22,735 nt of DNA. Source: JALHRI01 sp044351685 (GTDB lineage: Bacteria; Pseudomonadota; Alphaproteobacteria; Rickettsiales; UBA3002). The first letter of the stretch is position 1. Each line of letters begins with the position of its first letter. The translations under genes were made by a program, and so were the position numbers. Below are positions 1 to 8,135 of this stretch, piece by piece. The stretch lies in NCBI GenBank assembly GCA_044351685.1, contig JBILFK010000006.1:1-22735 (forward strand), given 5' to 3'. The notes under the pieces are model-generated. The model saw nothing but the letters and a program-made list of their open reading frames with translations, did not search any database and was not told the DNA's origin.

Positions 1-174
1 GGGCACGCCGTGTTTTTCAGCTAATTGATGCACGGGGGAAGGGGTAAGTTTCTGCCCACGCCCTGCGGGGCGTGGTGGTTGTGAATAGACAGCGACTACC
101 GAATGTTCACTCGCCAACAATGCCGTAAGAGCCGGAAGCGCGAAGGCAGGCGTGCCCATAAAAATCACGCGCAT
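1..174 (-). CDS. fmt: Methionyl-tRNA formyltransferase, N-terminal fragment (cut by window start)
   Basis: Fmt transfers a formyl group from 10-formyl-tetrahydrofolate to Met-tRNA(fMet) in the cytoplasm, making the initiator for translation. Only the first 58 codons are present. The reading frame starts at the ATG complementary to 172-174 and stays open to the window edge. It begins MRVIFMGTPAFALPAL, the typical Rossmann-type N-terminus of Fmt, and continues with SQPPRPAGRGQKL, the conserved loop that follows strand 2. It lies 7 bases after the small exported-protein gene and downstream of def, so it forms the usual def-fmt pair with one gene between. The catalytic Asn/His/Asp residues lie outside the window. 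Identification from the N-terminus is secure. Confidence 0.93.
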   Translation of the reverse strand, partial: MRVIFMGTPAFALPALTALLASEHSVVAVYSQPPRPAGRGQKLTPSPVHQLAEKHGVP

Positions 175-181
175 GACTGGC

Positions 182-562
182 CTATTGCCTGGTGCGTGGT
201 GTGCCGATACAAGCGCGGCGGCTATTAAGGTAGCGTTGGTCTTGCTCGATAGCGTTCTCAGCGGAGAGCGCTAAAAACTCATCATGCGGCATGGCGACCA
301 TCAGTTTGGTGATGGTGCATTTGCAGGGAGCTATCAGTTCTTTGTGGAATTGTGCACACGCCAGCACGAACACAGGCACCGTATCGGCGGGCCATAATTT
401 TGCTAGTGGCGATTTGGGTGATGGTGGCGATTCCGGATTCACCGGAATAGCGGCTCGCTGCGGTGCAGAGGGCTGCGCTGGTAAATTCGGCGAAGATTGC
501 GCCCACGACGTGCTGGTAGCGGTAAGCGTGATGGCAATGCAGATGGCAAGGAAATGTTTCAT
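182..562 (-). CDS. Small exported cysteine-containing protein of unknown function
   Basis: I cannot assign a function to this 126-residue protein. It starts with a Lys-containing n-region and a hydrophobic stretch, MKHFLAICIAITLTATSTSWA, which looks like a Sec signal peptide cut after residue 21. A Pro/Ser/Ala-rich linker (about 22-56) follows, then a compact domain of about 65 residues with four cysteines (C69, C80, C82, C118) in the pattern LAC, PCKC, RRAC. Exported and with an even number of cysteines, it could form two disulfides or bind a metal or cofactor. It sits between def and fmt on the same strand, with 32 bases to def and 7 to fmt, so it is probably co-transcribed with them. The ribosome site is weak. 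The coding frame is supported by its context and the signal peptide. Confidence 0.7.
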   Translation of the reverse strand: MKHFLAICIAITLTATSTSWAQSSPNLPAQPSAPQRAAIPVNPESPPSPKSPLAKLWPADTVPVFVLACAQFHKELIAPCKCTITKLMVAMPHDEFLALSAENAIEQDQRYLNSRRACIGTPRTRQ

Positions 563-594
563 GCCAGAAATCTAGCGCAGCAATGCAGTGATGT

Positions 595-1137
595 CTAGGC
601 GTGCGTTTCTTCGGGGTATTCCGAAATCAGCCCTAGGCGTTTGGCCTTGGTAAGCTTGCGCACAATCATATCGCGCTTGAGCTTGGAGATATGATCCACG
701 AATACGATGCCTTTGGTATGATCAATTTCATGCTGCAGGCAGGTAGCCAGAATGCCCGTGGCGTGAATTTCTTTCGCTGCGCCTTGTTCGTCGAGGTAAC
801 GCACCGTCACCCCTGAAGGGCGCTCGACATCGGAAAACTGATCGGGGAATGAAAGGCAACCCTCTTGATACACCGAGATGTCTGCCGCGCTTTCAATAAT
901 TTCTGGGTTGATAAGTTTCAATGGTTCGTTACGGCCCTCGCGCTGCGCCACATCCACCACTACAATGCTTTTATGTACGCCCACCTGCACGGCGGCGAGG
1001 CCAATGCCCTCGTGTGCATACATGGTTTCGAGCATATTATCCATCAGTGCGCGAATTTCGTCGGTCACCGATTCCACCTTGGTGGAAGGAATATGCAGCC
1101 GTGGGTCTGGTTCGATAACAAGCGGTAAAATCGTCAT
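595..1137 (-). CDS. def: Peptide deformylase
   Basis: This metalloenzyme removes the formyl group from the N-terminal methionine of new polypeptides. All three signature motifs are present: GIGLAAVQ (44-51), EGCLS (92-96, with metal ligand C94) and HEIDH (136-140, with two His ligands and the catalytic Glu). The length of 180 residues is normal for a Gram-negative type 1 enzyme. Translation starts at an ATG giving MTILPLVIEPDPRL, the expected N-terminus. No Shine-Dalgarno sequence is obvious upstream. It lies 46 bases downstream of gltX and upstream of the small exported gene and fmt, on the same strand. Deformylase and formyltransferase act at opposite ends of the same formyl cycle. Confidence 0.97.
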   Translation of the reverse strand: MTILPLVIEPDPRLHIPSTKVESVTDEIRALMDNMLETMYAHEGIGLAAVQVGVHKSIVVVDVAQREGRNEPLKLINPEIIESAADISVYQEGCLSFPDQFSDVERPSGVTVRYLDEQGAAKEIHATGILATCLQHEIDHTKGIVFVDHISKLKRDMIVRKLTKAKRLGLISEYPEETHA

Positions 1138-1183
1138 GCGGGTAATGTAAGCTTAAATCACAGCAAATGCAAGCCAGCAGCGC

Positions 1184-2542
1184 TTAAGCGCGTGCGGCCT
1201 GTAACCGTGCTAGTGTTTCGGTTTTGCCCAAAATGCGCATGGCTTCGGGAATATCTGGCCCACTCATCGCCCCCACAATGGCGGCGCGCGCAGGGGGCAT
1301 CAGCTCGCCCAGTTTTTTGCCACTGGCTTCAGCCACCTGTGTAAAGGCGGCTTTTACGGCATCAAAGCTCCACGGCTCGGGCAGGGCTTCGAGTGCTGGA
1401 ATTAGCAAGCCCAATGCCTCTTTGCCTTTTGCGATAGTGGCAGCGGCTTTTTCATCGGGTGTTTGGCGGGTGGTATAAAATGCTGCGGCCTCGGCCAGTT
1501 CCAGCAAGGTGCTAGCTTTTGATTTTACGCTTTCGATCGCAGCTTCCATATCAATGCTACTTGCGGGCAGCTGCAACAGGGGCAATAATGTTGCTGCCGC
1601 TGTTGCGCGCATATAATGCGCATTCACGTGGTTCAGCTTGGCAAAATCTAAGCGGGCGGGTGCTTGGCCAATCGATTCTAGGTTAAACCACTCGATCGCC
1701 TGCGCATCGCTGAAAATCTCATCGTCGCCGTGGCTCCACCCCAAGCGGGCGAGGTAGTTGCGCATCGCTTCGGGCAGATAGCCCATATCAGCATATTCGG
1801 TAACCGAAGTAGCGCCGTGGCGTTTGCTTAACTTTGCGCCATCTGGCCCGTGAATCAGCGGAATATGTGCAAATTGCGGCACAGCCCAGCCCATCGCCTG
1901 ATAAATAATCATCTGCCGGCCGGCATTGTTCAAATGGTCGTCGCCGCGAATAATATGGGTAACGCCCATATCGTGATCGTCCACCACTACCGCATGCATA
2001 TAGGTGGGCGTACCATCCGAGCGCAGAATAATAAAATCGTCCAGCACATCATGCCCGAAGGTCACATCGCCCTGCACCGCATCGCGCACCACAATTTCGC
2101 CACTCAGCGGCGCTTTAATGCGCACGCTTGGTTGCACGCCTGCGGGCGGCGTGGCACTACTATCGCGCCATTTTCTGTTATATTTGAAGGCTTCGCCTTT
2201 GGCTTCTGCGGCGACGCGCATTTCGGCCAATTCTTCCTGCGTGCAATAGCAATGATAGGCAGCGCCTTGTTTCACGAGTGCTTCAGCCACTTCGCGGTGG
2301 CGTGCGGCGCGCTGCATTTGAAAAATAACTTCACCGTCATGCGGAAGGCCAAGCCATGCCAACCCATCGAGAATCGCTTGCTTTGCTGCATCGGTCGAGC
2401 GGGTCACATCGGTATCTTCAATGCGCAATTTAAACTGGCCGCCATGATGGCGCGCAAACAGATAATTAAACAGCGCCGTACGTGCGCCGCCAATATGTAG
2501 CATGCCGGTGGGCGAGGGGGCAAATCGGGTGATGACTGTCAT
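1184..2542 (-). CDS. gltX: Glutamyl-tRNA synthetase
   Basis: This class I aminoacyl-tRNA synthetase attaches glutamate to tRNA(Glu). It shows the N-terminal FAPSPTGMLHIGGARTALFN block, with the HIGH-type motif HIGG at 16-19, then RIEDTD (40-45) and the KMSKS-type motif as KLSKR (237-241). The length of 452 residues is typical. The region around HCYCT (97-101) corresponds to the zinc-binding insertion, which here has at least two cysteines. Alphaproteobacteria often carry two GltX paralogues, one charging tRNA(Glu) and the other sometimes tRNA(Gln) ahead of GatCAB. This single copy cannot be assigned to one of those roles from sequence alone. It is divergent from comEC, separated by 48 bases, and is the first gene of the minus-strand run leading to def. 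Confidence 0.97.
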   Translation of the reverse strand: MTVITRFAPSPTGMLHIGGARTALFNYLFARHHGGQFKLRIEDTDVTRSTDAAKQAILDGLAWLGLPHDGEVIFQMQRAARHREVAEALVKQGAAYHCYCTQEELAEMRVAAEAKGEAFKYNRKWRDSSATPPAGVQPSVRIKAPLSGEIVVRDAVQGDVTFGHDVLDDFIILRSDGTPTYMHAVVVDDHDMGVTHIIRGDDHLNNAGRQMIIYQAMGWAVPQFAHIPLIHGPDGAKLSKRHGATSVTEYADMGYLPEAMRNYLARLGWSHGDDEIFSDAQAIEWFNLESIGQAPARLDFAKLNHVNAHYMRATAAATLLPLLQLPASSIDMEAAIESVKSKASTLLELAEAAAFYTTRQTPDEKAAATIAKGKEALGLLIPALEALPEPWSFDAVKAAFTQVAEASGKKLGELMPPARAAIVGAMSGPDIPEAMRILGKTETLARLQAARA

Positions 2543-2590
2543 GGTTTTCCAGATTGATTTGAGGTGTAGCTGGCTGCATAAAGTGAAAAT

Positions 2591-4648
2591 ATGTTTCTGC
2601 CAAGTCTAATGCGCCTTTGGAAAGAAGATGCACCACAGCGCCCTTTGTGGATGGCAGTGCTGTTTGCCGCCGGCTGCGCATTCTATTTTATTTTGCCCAG
2701 TGAACCTTCGCCTTACAGCCTGCTTGCAGGCATTGCGCTACTGCCGTTTGCCATACAAGCATGGCGCAGGGGGTGGCACCTGCGCGCCATGATACTTACC
2801 GCATTGTTGCTGGTATGCTGTGGTGCGGCGTGGGCAAAATTCTCTGCCGATAACCATGCCCCCATCATGCTCGAGCGAGGATTATACCCGCGACCAATAG
2901 AAGGAGTGGTGGAAGCGCTGGAATTTTTACCCACCGGTATTCGTATCACGCTGTCTGATGTATCCATCGCCGATTGGCCGCAAGCCAAAACGCCAGAGCG
3001 TGTACGCTTAAGTTTGCGGGTGCGCGCTATCCCCGATGTTGAAGTGGGCGCGCGCGTGCAGTTGCGTGCGGGGCTATTGCCGCCGATGGGGCCAATTTTG
3101 CGCGGTAGCTTTGACTTCAGCCGCTATTTTTATTTCCGCGATATTGGCGCAGTGGGCTATGGCCTGATGCCGCTGAGTATTCTGGAAAAAGCCGAGCCGA
3201 AAGGATTTTTAGGCTTCTGGCAGAAAGCGAGGCACCACTTAACGCGCGATATTCGTGCCACCTTGCCGGGGATTGAAGGGGCAATTGCCAGCGGCTTAAT
3301 TACCGGCGACGATGCCGCCATTACACCCGCCACCTACGAAACCCTGCGCGCTACCAACTTGCTACATATTATTGCCATTTCCGGCGCGCATATGGTGGTG
3401 ATTGGCGGTGTGGTGTTTGTGTCGTTGCGCTTACTATTTTTGCTGTTACCGCGCTTTGGCCTCACCCCCCGCGCCAAGCAGCTTGCCGCCGCAATCACGC
3501 TGATTGCCTTAACGGCCTATTTGCTGATTACCGGCATCGATATTTCGGCCACCCGCGCCTATATCATGATGGCGCTGTTGCTGCTTTCGGTGATCGCGCT
3601 GCGCGAGGTGCAGCCCATGCACTCGCTGGCGCTTACGGCGATTATTATGCTGCTCTACCACCCTTCCGATATTCTGGAGCCGGGGTTTCAATTATCGTTC
3701 GCCGCCACCATGGCGATGATTGCGGTGGTGGCCAGCCAATGGAAGCGCGGAGTAAGTGATTTGCGCCTGCGCATGGCACGATTGCCATTTCATGCGATTG
3801 CTATGTTTCTATTGTTCAGTATTTCTGCCGAGCTTGCCACCATGCCGCTGGTGATGGGCATGTTTAATCAGTTTGCACCTTACGGCGTACTGGCGAATTT
3901 TGTGGTGGGGCCAATTGTGACCTTGGTGATTATGCCAGCGGTCGCCTTGTATTTTGTGTTATTACCATTTGGTGTGCAGGCGGTTGCACTGAAACTAATG
4001 GCACTGGGCATACAGGGTATGCTTGCGGTTGCCGAAGAAATTGCCAGCTGGCCAAGCGCATTGTTATTTTTTCCTTCGCCGCCCACATGGGCAATTGGCT
4101 GTTATGTGCTGGGGTTATGCTGGGTATGCATTTGGCAAACGCGCATGCGCTGGTTGGGCATTGTGCCCATGCTTGCGGTGCTTGCCAGTATGCCATTTAC
4201 TGCCCTGCCCGATGTGGTGGTAAGCGCCGATGCACGTTACCTTGCCTTCCGCACCGAGCAGGGCATGACACTGGCGCAGGGCAGGGCTTCATCCATGGTG
4301 CCGACATTGCTTGCCAATGCGCTTGGCGAAAAATCATTACAAACATTACCGCGCAGCGCACAGCAATGTGAATTGGGCATGTGTGTTTATGAATCATCGT
4401 ATGGGCGTATTTTATATCAGCGTAACTATGCAGGTGAGCTAGACCAATGCGCAGAAGCAAAGAAACATGGCGCTGGGATGCTTGTTACCTTGCGCTCGCG
4501 CCTGCGATGCCCGGATATGTTTGTGATTAACGCGAATGACCGCCGCGCACAGGGCGCCTATGCGCTCACAAAGACTGAAAATTTCTGGGAAATAGAAACA
4601 ACCCGAGATTTCCAAGGCATGCGCCCGTGGCGCGCCACGGAATTTTAG
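2591..4648 (+). CDS. comEC: ComEC/Rec2-family DNA uptake channel, without a working beta-lactamase domain
   Basis: This inner-membrane protein is predicted to form the channel that takes up single-stranded DNA during natural transformation. Two or three membrane segments lie in residues 19-82, followed by a soluble N-terminal region (DUF4131-like, about 95-195) with the conserved block GSFDFSRYFYFRDIGAVGYG at 172-191. The competence domain starts near 220 and carries the family signature NLLHIIAISGAHM (256-268), with many hydrophobic helices up to about 545. The last 135 residues correspond to the position of the metallo-beta-lactamase domain of full-length ComEC. They are short, lack an HxHxDH motif and end in GMRPW, a form I associate with alphaproteobacterial members. 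The stop overlaps the stop of the convergent CheZ-like gene by 3 bases (4645-4648 region). No other competence genes are in the window. Confidence 0.9.
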   Translation: MFLPSLMRLWKEDAPQRPLWMAVLFAAGCAFYFILPSEPSPYSLLAGIALLPFAIQAWRRGWHLRAMILTALLLVCCGAAWAKFSADNHAPIMLERGLYPRPIEGVVEALEFLPTGIRITLSDVSIADWPQAKTPERVRLSLRVRAIPDVEVGARVQLRAGLLPPMGPILRGSFDFSRYFYFRDIGAVGYGLMPLSILEKAEPKGFLGFWQKARHHLTRDIRATLPGIEGAIASGLITGDDAAITPATYETLRATNLLHIIAISGAHMVVIGGVVFVSLRLLFLLLPRFGLTPRAKQLAAAITLIALTAYLLITGIDISATRAYIMMALLLLSVIALREVQPMHSLALTAIIMLLYHPSDILEPGFQLSFAATMAMIAVVASQWKRGVSDLRLRMARLPFHAIAMFLLFSISAELATMPLVMGMFNQFAPYGVLANFVVGPIVTLVIMPAVALYFVLLPFGVQAVALKLMALGIQGMLAVAEEIASWPSALLFFPSPPTWAIGCYVLGLCWVCIWQTRMRWLGIVPMLAVLASMPFTALPDVVVSADARYLAFRTEQGMTLAQGRASSMVPTLLANALGEKSLQTLPRSAQQCELGMCVYESSYGRILYQRNYAGELDQCAEAKKHGAGMLVTLRSRLRCPDMFVINANDRRAQGAYALTKTENFWEIETTRDFQGMRPWRATEF

Positions 4649-5169
4649 AATAGTTCGATATCGTCGTCGCTGGCGGGGGCTGTGGTATCGCTTGTGGGAA
4701 CGGTGCTGGCATCAACCCAGCCGCGTTCAAGTGCGTAGGCAAAAAACTTTTGCTTAATATCGCCTAGATTCAGCAAATGCACGAGTGTATCGGCAAGCGG
4801 TGTATCGAGCGTTTGTGCGTTATCAACATTCAGCGTATCGGCGGTAGCTTTTAAAATATTGCTGGTAATCACCAAATTCTGTGACACGCGATCTTGGAAT
4901 TGCATATCCATAATGGTTTTGCTGATAAGTGCAGAAATTTCAGCCGTTTTGGCGCTGCGGGCCTCATTATCCGAAAGTGAAGCAAGCGCACTTACCATGC
5001 TTGAGATAGTAATAAACTGGTTGGAGATATTGGAAAAACTAGTATCAAGCAGCACATTAATTTCCTGAATATGCGCCGATAAAATATGCGAGGCAGTGTG
5101 CAGCGTAGCGCGTGTTTCTGCTGATAATCCCGTATCTGATGCGCGGGGCTGTGTAAGGGGCTGCACCAC
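4645..5169 (-). CDS. Small CheZ-like CheY phosphatase (candidate)
   Basis: This 174-residue, mostly helical protein lies immediately downstream of a CheY gene. Residues 83-109 contain MDMQFQDRVSQNL, in which D93 and Q97 form the DxxxQ motif. In CheZ this motif orients the water that attacks the aspartyl phosphate of CheY. A flexible Thr/Ala/Ser/Pro-rich stretch (about 155-167) leads to an acidic C-terminal tail, DDDIELF. This resembles the acidic tail ending in Phe with which enterobacterial CheZ binds CheY. It is shorter than enterobacterial CheZ (about 214 residues), so it may also be compared with CheT-type proteins of rhizobia. The start is GTG at 5167-5169, directly after the cheY TAA, with a second in-frame GTG next to it. 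This points to translational coupling. The role is inferred from the motif, tail and neighbour. Confidence 0.68.
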   Translation of the reverse strand: MVQPLTQPRASDTGLSAETRATLHTASHILSAHIQEINVLLDTSFSNISNQFITISSMVSALASLSDNEARSAKTAEISALISKTIMDMQFQDRVSQNLVITSNILKATADTLNVDNAQTLDTPLADTLVHLLNLGDIKQKFFAYALERGWVDASTVPTSDTTAPASDDDIELF

Positions 5170-5547
5170 TTAGGCGGCCATTCCGCACAGTTTAGCGACA
5201 GCGCGTGTGAGCGTTTCGGGATTAAACGGTTTTACAATCCAGCCCGAAGCGCCGGCGGCTTTGCCTGCTTGTTTTACATTGTCGCCGCCTTCGGTGGTAA
5301 TCACCAGAATGGGCGTGTATTTCATGGTTTCGGTTTCGCGCAGCACGCGAATCAGCTCAATGCCATCCATGTTGGGCATGTTGATATCGGTGATCACGAT
5401 ATCAAACGCTTGGCTTTGCGCGAAGCGAAATGCTTTTTCGCCATCTTGTGCGGTGGTGACATCAAACCCCATATCGGCGACAACAGCTTTAATCATGTTG
5501 CGCATGGTGGCGGAATCATCAACTATCAGTGCGTGTTTGGTGGTCAT
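5170..5547 (-). CDS. cheY: CheY-like single-domain response regulator
   Basis: This 125-residue receiver-only protein probably carries a phosphoryl signal to the flagellar switch or another target. The full catalytic set is visible: acidic pair D10-D11, phosphoacceptor D54 in VITDINMPNMDG, T84/T85, and K106 in the KPF motif. W103 occupies the position of Tyr106 in E. coli CheY. I chose the ATG at 5547 because AGGAG (5555-5559 on the minus strand) sits just upstream and the protein then starts at the first receiver strand, MTTKHALIVDDS. A longer frame from 5598 would add 17 basic residues without family support. The following gene encodes a CheZ-like phosphatase and starts directly after the stop. 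No CheA, CheW or receptor gene is nearby. Confidence 0.92.
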   Translation of the reverse strand: MTTKHALIVDDSATMRNMIKAVVADMGFDVTTAQDGEKAFRFAQSQAFDIVITDINMPNMDGIELIRVLRETETMKYTPILVITTEGGDNVKQAGKAAGASGWIVKPFNPETLTRAVAKLCGMAA

Positions 5548-5554
5548 ATAAAAA

Positions 5555-5559
5555 CTCCT
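5555..5559 (-). promoter_or_regulatory. Ribosome binding site of cheY
   Basis: AGGAG reads on the minus strand 7 bases before the ATG at 5547. It decides the start of cheY against the longer open frame beginning at 5598. Confidence 0.8.
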
Positions 5560-5613
5560 GCGATTATTTTCCTTAGCGCGACTTTGGCGGCGATGCAACC
5601 ATAGGTTTTAGGG

Positions 5614-6330
5614 TTACATAGTTTCCATCCCGCGCAGGTTATTGACGGTATGTGAGCGAAATTCACGGCGATACAGTACCCACACCACCAACGCTGTCAC
5701 CCCTATAAACAGCCACGCATGAATATACCAGCTAACGGCCGCCATGCCAAAATAATAGGCGCGCAACCCTTTATTAAAATGCCGCCCTGCATTGCTGATA
5801 AGCATGCCTGCGCGATTACCATATTCGCGCAATACTTCTGGGCTGGAAATTGGGTTAGGGGCGGCACCTACCAGAATACACGCATAGTTATATTGCCGTA
5901 GCGACCAGGTGAGTTTGAAAAACGCGTGAATAAAGATCATCACCAACAGAATGGTTTTAATTTCCCACATGAATGGCGAGGCGTTCATGGCATAGGGGAT
6001 GGAGCCAATAAGCCCGATAGCCTGTTGTTTTGCGCCAAGCAGCGTGAATAGGCCAATAAGAATCAGAATGGTGGTGGAAGCAAAAAACGCAATCGAGCGC
6101 AGCAGATTGCCGATTAACGTGGCATCATTCACGCGGTTATCGCGCTTTACCATTTCCTGCATCCAGCGCATGCGCATAGCATCCATGGTGTGCATGAGGT
6201 TTGGGGTGGTGTGGTAACGTTTATCGAAAATCACGCCATACGCTACCCATGCGGCGATAAACCAAACAAGCGCAATAATATCGATACCCGCAACAGGGGT
6301 GGTGCCAATGGTTACGGTAACATCGAACAT
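5614..6330 (-). CDS. DUF599-family integral membrane protein
   Basis: This 238-residue protein matches the DUF599 family: RMRWMQEMVKRDNRVNDATL (53-72) is followed by RSIAFFASTTILILIGL (78-94) and a block with FKLTWSLRQYNYACILVGA. Four membrane helices are visible, near residues 15-35, 80-100, 122-142 and 205-226. The biochemical function of the family is unknown as far as I know. Its ATG overlaps the trpC stop by one base (TAATG), and a GGGGGA ribosome site lies just upstream, so it is translated from the trp transcript and is probably its last gene. A link to tryptophan metabolism is not shown by the sequence. I see no intrinsic terminator in the 66 bases before cheY. Confidence 0.85.
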   Translation of the reverse strand: MFDVTVTIGTTPVAGIDIIALVWFIAAWVAYGVIFDKRYHTTPNLMHTMDAMRMRWMQEMVKRDNRVNDATLIGNLLRSIAFFASTTILILIGLFTLLGAKQQAIGLIGSIPYAMNASPFMWEIKTILLVMIFIHAFFKLTWSLRQYNYACILVGAAPNPISSPEVLREYGNRAGMLISNAGRHFNKGLRAYYFGMAAVSWYIHAWLFIGVTALVVWVLYRREFRSHTVNNLRGMETM

Positions 6331-7121
6331 TATTCCCCCAAAAGCTGCTGTGTGGCGCGTGTGATATCGGTATTTCGCATCAGCGATTCGCCTACCAGAA
6401 ACGTATGCATGTTGGCAGCGCGCATGCGCGCAATATCGTGATGGTTACGAATACCGCTTTCACACACCACCGTATATTCTTTCGGAATCAGTGGGCGCAA
6501 CTGTTCAGACGTTGCCAAATTCACTTCCAGCGTTGCAAGGTTGCGGTTGTTAATACCAATAAGCCGCGATTGCATAGTTTCAAGCGCTAACTCCAGCTCG
6601 CGCCGGTCATGCACTTCAATCAACACATCCATGCCCAGTGCATGCGCCAGCGCTTCAAGGTGAATTGCTTCGTGAATAGAAAGCGCTGCCATGATAATCA
6701 GCACACAATCGGCACCGATGGCACGCGATTCAACAATTTGGTATGCATTTACCATAAAATCTTTACGCAGCACCGGCAGGGTTACGGCGGCACGCGCAGC
6801 GCGTAAATCATCATCGCGGCCTTGAAAAAACGTAGGCTCCGTAAGCACCGAAAGGCAGCTTGCACCAGCTTTGGCATAGGATTTCGCATGCGCCTGCGGG
6901 TCAAAATTTTGGCGAATGACGCCAGCGCTTGGCGAGGCTTTTTTAATTTCGGTAATCAGGGCAATTTGCTTGTTGGCAAGCCGCACATCGAGTGCGGCCT
7001 TAAAGCCACGCGGTGCCGGGGCGCGTGCAGCTTCCTGCTCAACGATATGCAGGGGTCTGCTTTGTTGGCGTTGCTGGCTGAGAAGGCGTGTTGAATCGAG
7101 AATGCGAGAAAGTGTATGCAT
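6330..7121 (-). CDS. trpC: Indole-3-glycerol phosphate synthase
   Basis: TrpC converts carboxyphenylamino-deoxyribulose phosphate to indole-3-glycerol phosphate, the fourth reaction of tryptophan synthesis after chorismate. The (beta/alpha)8 barrel motifs are in order: TEIKKASPSAG (58-67 region), PVLRKDFMVNAYQI (116-129, with a conserved Lys at 120), LIEVHD (167-172), IGINNRNL (188-195) and VVCESGI (218-224). The length of 263 residues fits a single-function enzyme. There is no TrpF fusion as in E. coli, so TrpF must be encoded elsewhere. It follows trpD after 9 bases, and its stop overlaps the start of the DUF599 gene. No clear Shine-Dalgarno sequence is visible before its ATG. Confidence 0.97.
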   Translation of the reverse strand: MHTLSRILDSTRLLSQQRQQSRPLHIVEQEAARAPAPRGFKAALDVRLANKQIALITEIKKASPSAGVIRQNFDPQAHAKSYAKAGASCLSVLTEPTFFQGRDDDLRAARAAVTLPVLRKDFMVNAYQIVESRAIGADCVLIIMAALSIHEAIHLEALAHALGMDVLIEVHDRRELELALETMQSRLIGINNRNLATLEVNLATSEQLRPLIPKEYTVVCESGIRNHHDIARMRAANMHTFLVGESLMRNTDITRATQQLLGE

Positions 7122-7130
7122 AACTAACCG

Positions 7131-8135
7131 TTAGCGTAACGCTGCATAATCTGCCAGCAACTTTCGCGCAGTACCTGAATCGATAGCGTTGCTTGCGATA
7201 CTCGCTGCTTCGCTCAGTGTATTCGCCTTGCCATACACCCATAAGCCTGCTGCGGCATTTAGCACCACCGCATCACGATATGCGCTTGTTTCATCTGCCA
7301 GTAAGGCGGTGAGTGCGTGTGCATTATAGGCGGCATCGCCACCACGCAATGCATCGGCGGGGCTACGTTTCAGGCCTGCATCTTCGGGAGTTATGGTAAG
7401 TGGCGTGATGCGTGCGCCATCGAGTCGCAAACATTGCGTGGGAGCACTAATTGAAATTTCATCCAAACCATCATCGCTGTGCACTACCATTGCACGCTGC
7501 ACGCCGAGCGATTGCAAAGTTTCGGCCATCAGGCGCATGGTCGCGGTATTATACACACCAATCAGCTGTGTGTGAGGGCGTGCGGGGTTACATAAAGGCC
7601 CAAGCACATTAAAAAATGTGCGTTTACCAATAGCGCGGCGCAGTGGCGCAATGCGTGCCAGGCCCGGGTGAAATTGGGGGGCAAACAAAAAGGCTAGACC
7701 AAGGTTTTTTGCTACAGTTTCAAGCGTTGCCGCAGGTAATTCAAGTGATATGCCGAGCGCCTGCAACACATCCGCCGAGCCAGCCTGCGAAGATACTGCA
7801 CGATTACCGTGCTTGATGATTTGCACGCCACTTGCCGCCAGCACAATCGCGGTAGCGGTGGAAACATTCAGGCTATGCGCGCCATCGCCGCCGGTGCCGC
7901 AACAATCCATGCTTTCGGGAAAATGTGCAAAAGGCTGTGATGCTGCCATGACCGCACGCACCGCTGCGGCAAGTTCGCCGGGTGTAATGGTTTTTTCTTC
8001 CATTGCCAGCAGCCATGCGGTGGCTTCTTCAGCATTAAAATTGCCAGCGAATAACTGCGCGATGCTGGCTGAAATTTCGTCGTTGCTCAGTGCAACGCCG
8101 CTGCGCAAGGCTTCTGTTTGTGTGGCAAGTCTCAC
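7131..8135 (-). CDS. trpD: Anthranilate phosphoribosyltransferase
   Basis: TrpD joins anthranilate to PRPP to form phosphoribosyl anthranilate. The PRPP site is seen as CGTGGDG (79-85), followed by NVSTATA (90-96) and KHGNRAVSSQAGSADVLQ (108-125), all characteristic of the family. The length of 334 residues is normal for a stand-alone enzyme. The start is a GTG at 8133-8135 that overlaps the trpG stop in the sequence GTGA, so translation is probably coupled to trpG and their levels matched. Nothing in the sequence suggests loss of function. Confidence 0.97.
   Translation of the reverse strand: MRLATQTEALRSGVALSNDEISASIAQLFAGNFNAEEATAWLLAMEEKTITPGELAAAVRAVMAASQPFAHFPESMDCCGTGGDGAHSLNVSTATAIVLAASGVQIIKHGNRAVSSQAGSADVLQALGISLELPAATLETVAKNLGLAFLFAPQFHPGLARIAPLRRAIGKRTFFNVLGPLCNPARPHTQLIGVYNTATMRLMAETLQSLGVQRAMVVHSDDGLDEISISAPTQCLRLDGARITPLTITPEDAGLKRSPADALRGGDAAYNAHALTALLADETSAYRDAVVLNAAAGLWVYGKANTLSEAASIASNAIDSGTARKLLADYAALR

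Noticed and set aside
1180..1191. Perfect 12-base palindrome GCGCTTAAGCGC at the end of gltX
   Set aside because: It includes the gltX stop and has no loop or T-run, so it is not a terminator. It may be chance in codon-constrained sequence.
1850..2500. 216-codon plus-strand open frame opposite gltX
   Set aside because: The gltX frame carries every synthetase motif across this stretch. The antisense translation is His/Arg-rich with no domain, as expected of a shadow frame.
5548..5598. Seventeen-residue basic N-terminal extension of CheY
   Set aside because: The Shine-Dalgarno sequence AGGAG lies inside it, just before ATG 5547, and the receiver fold starts there.
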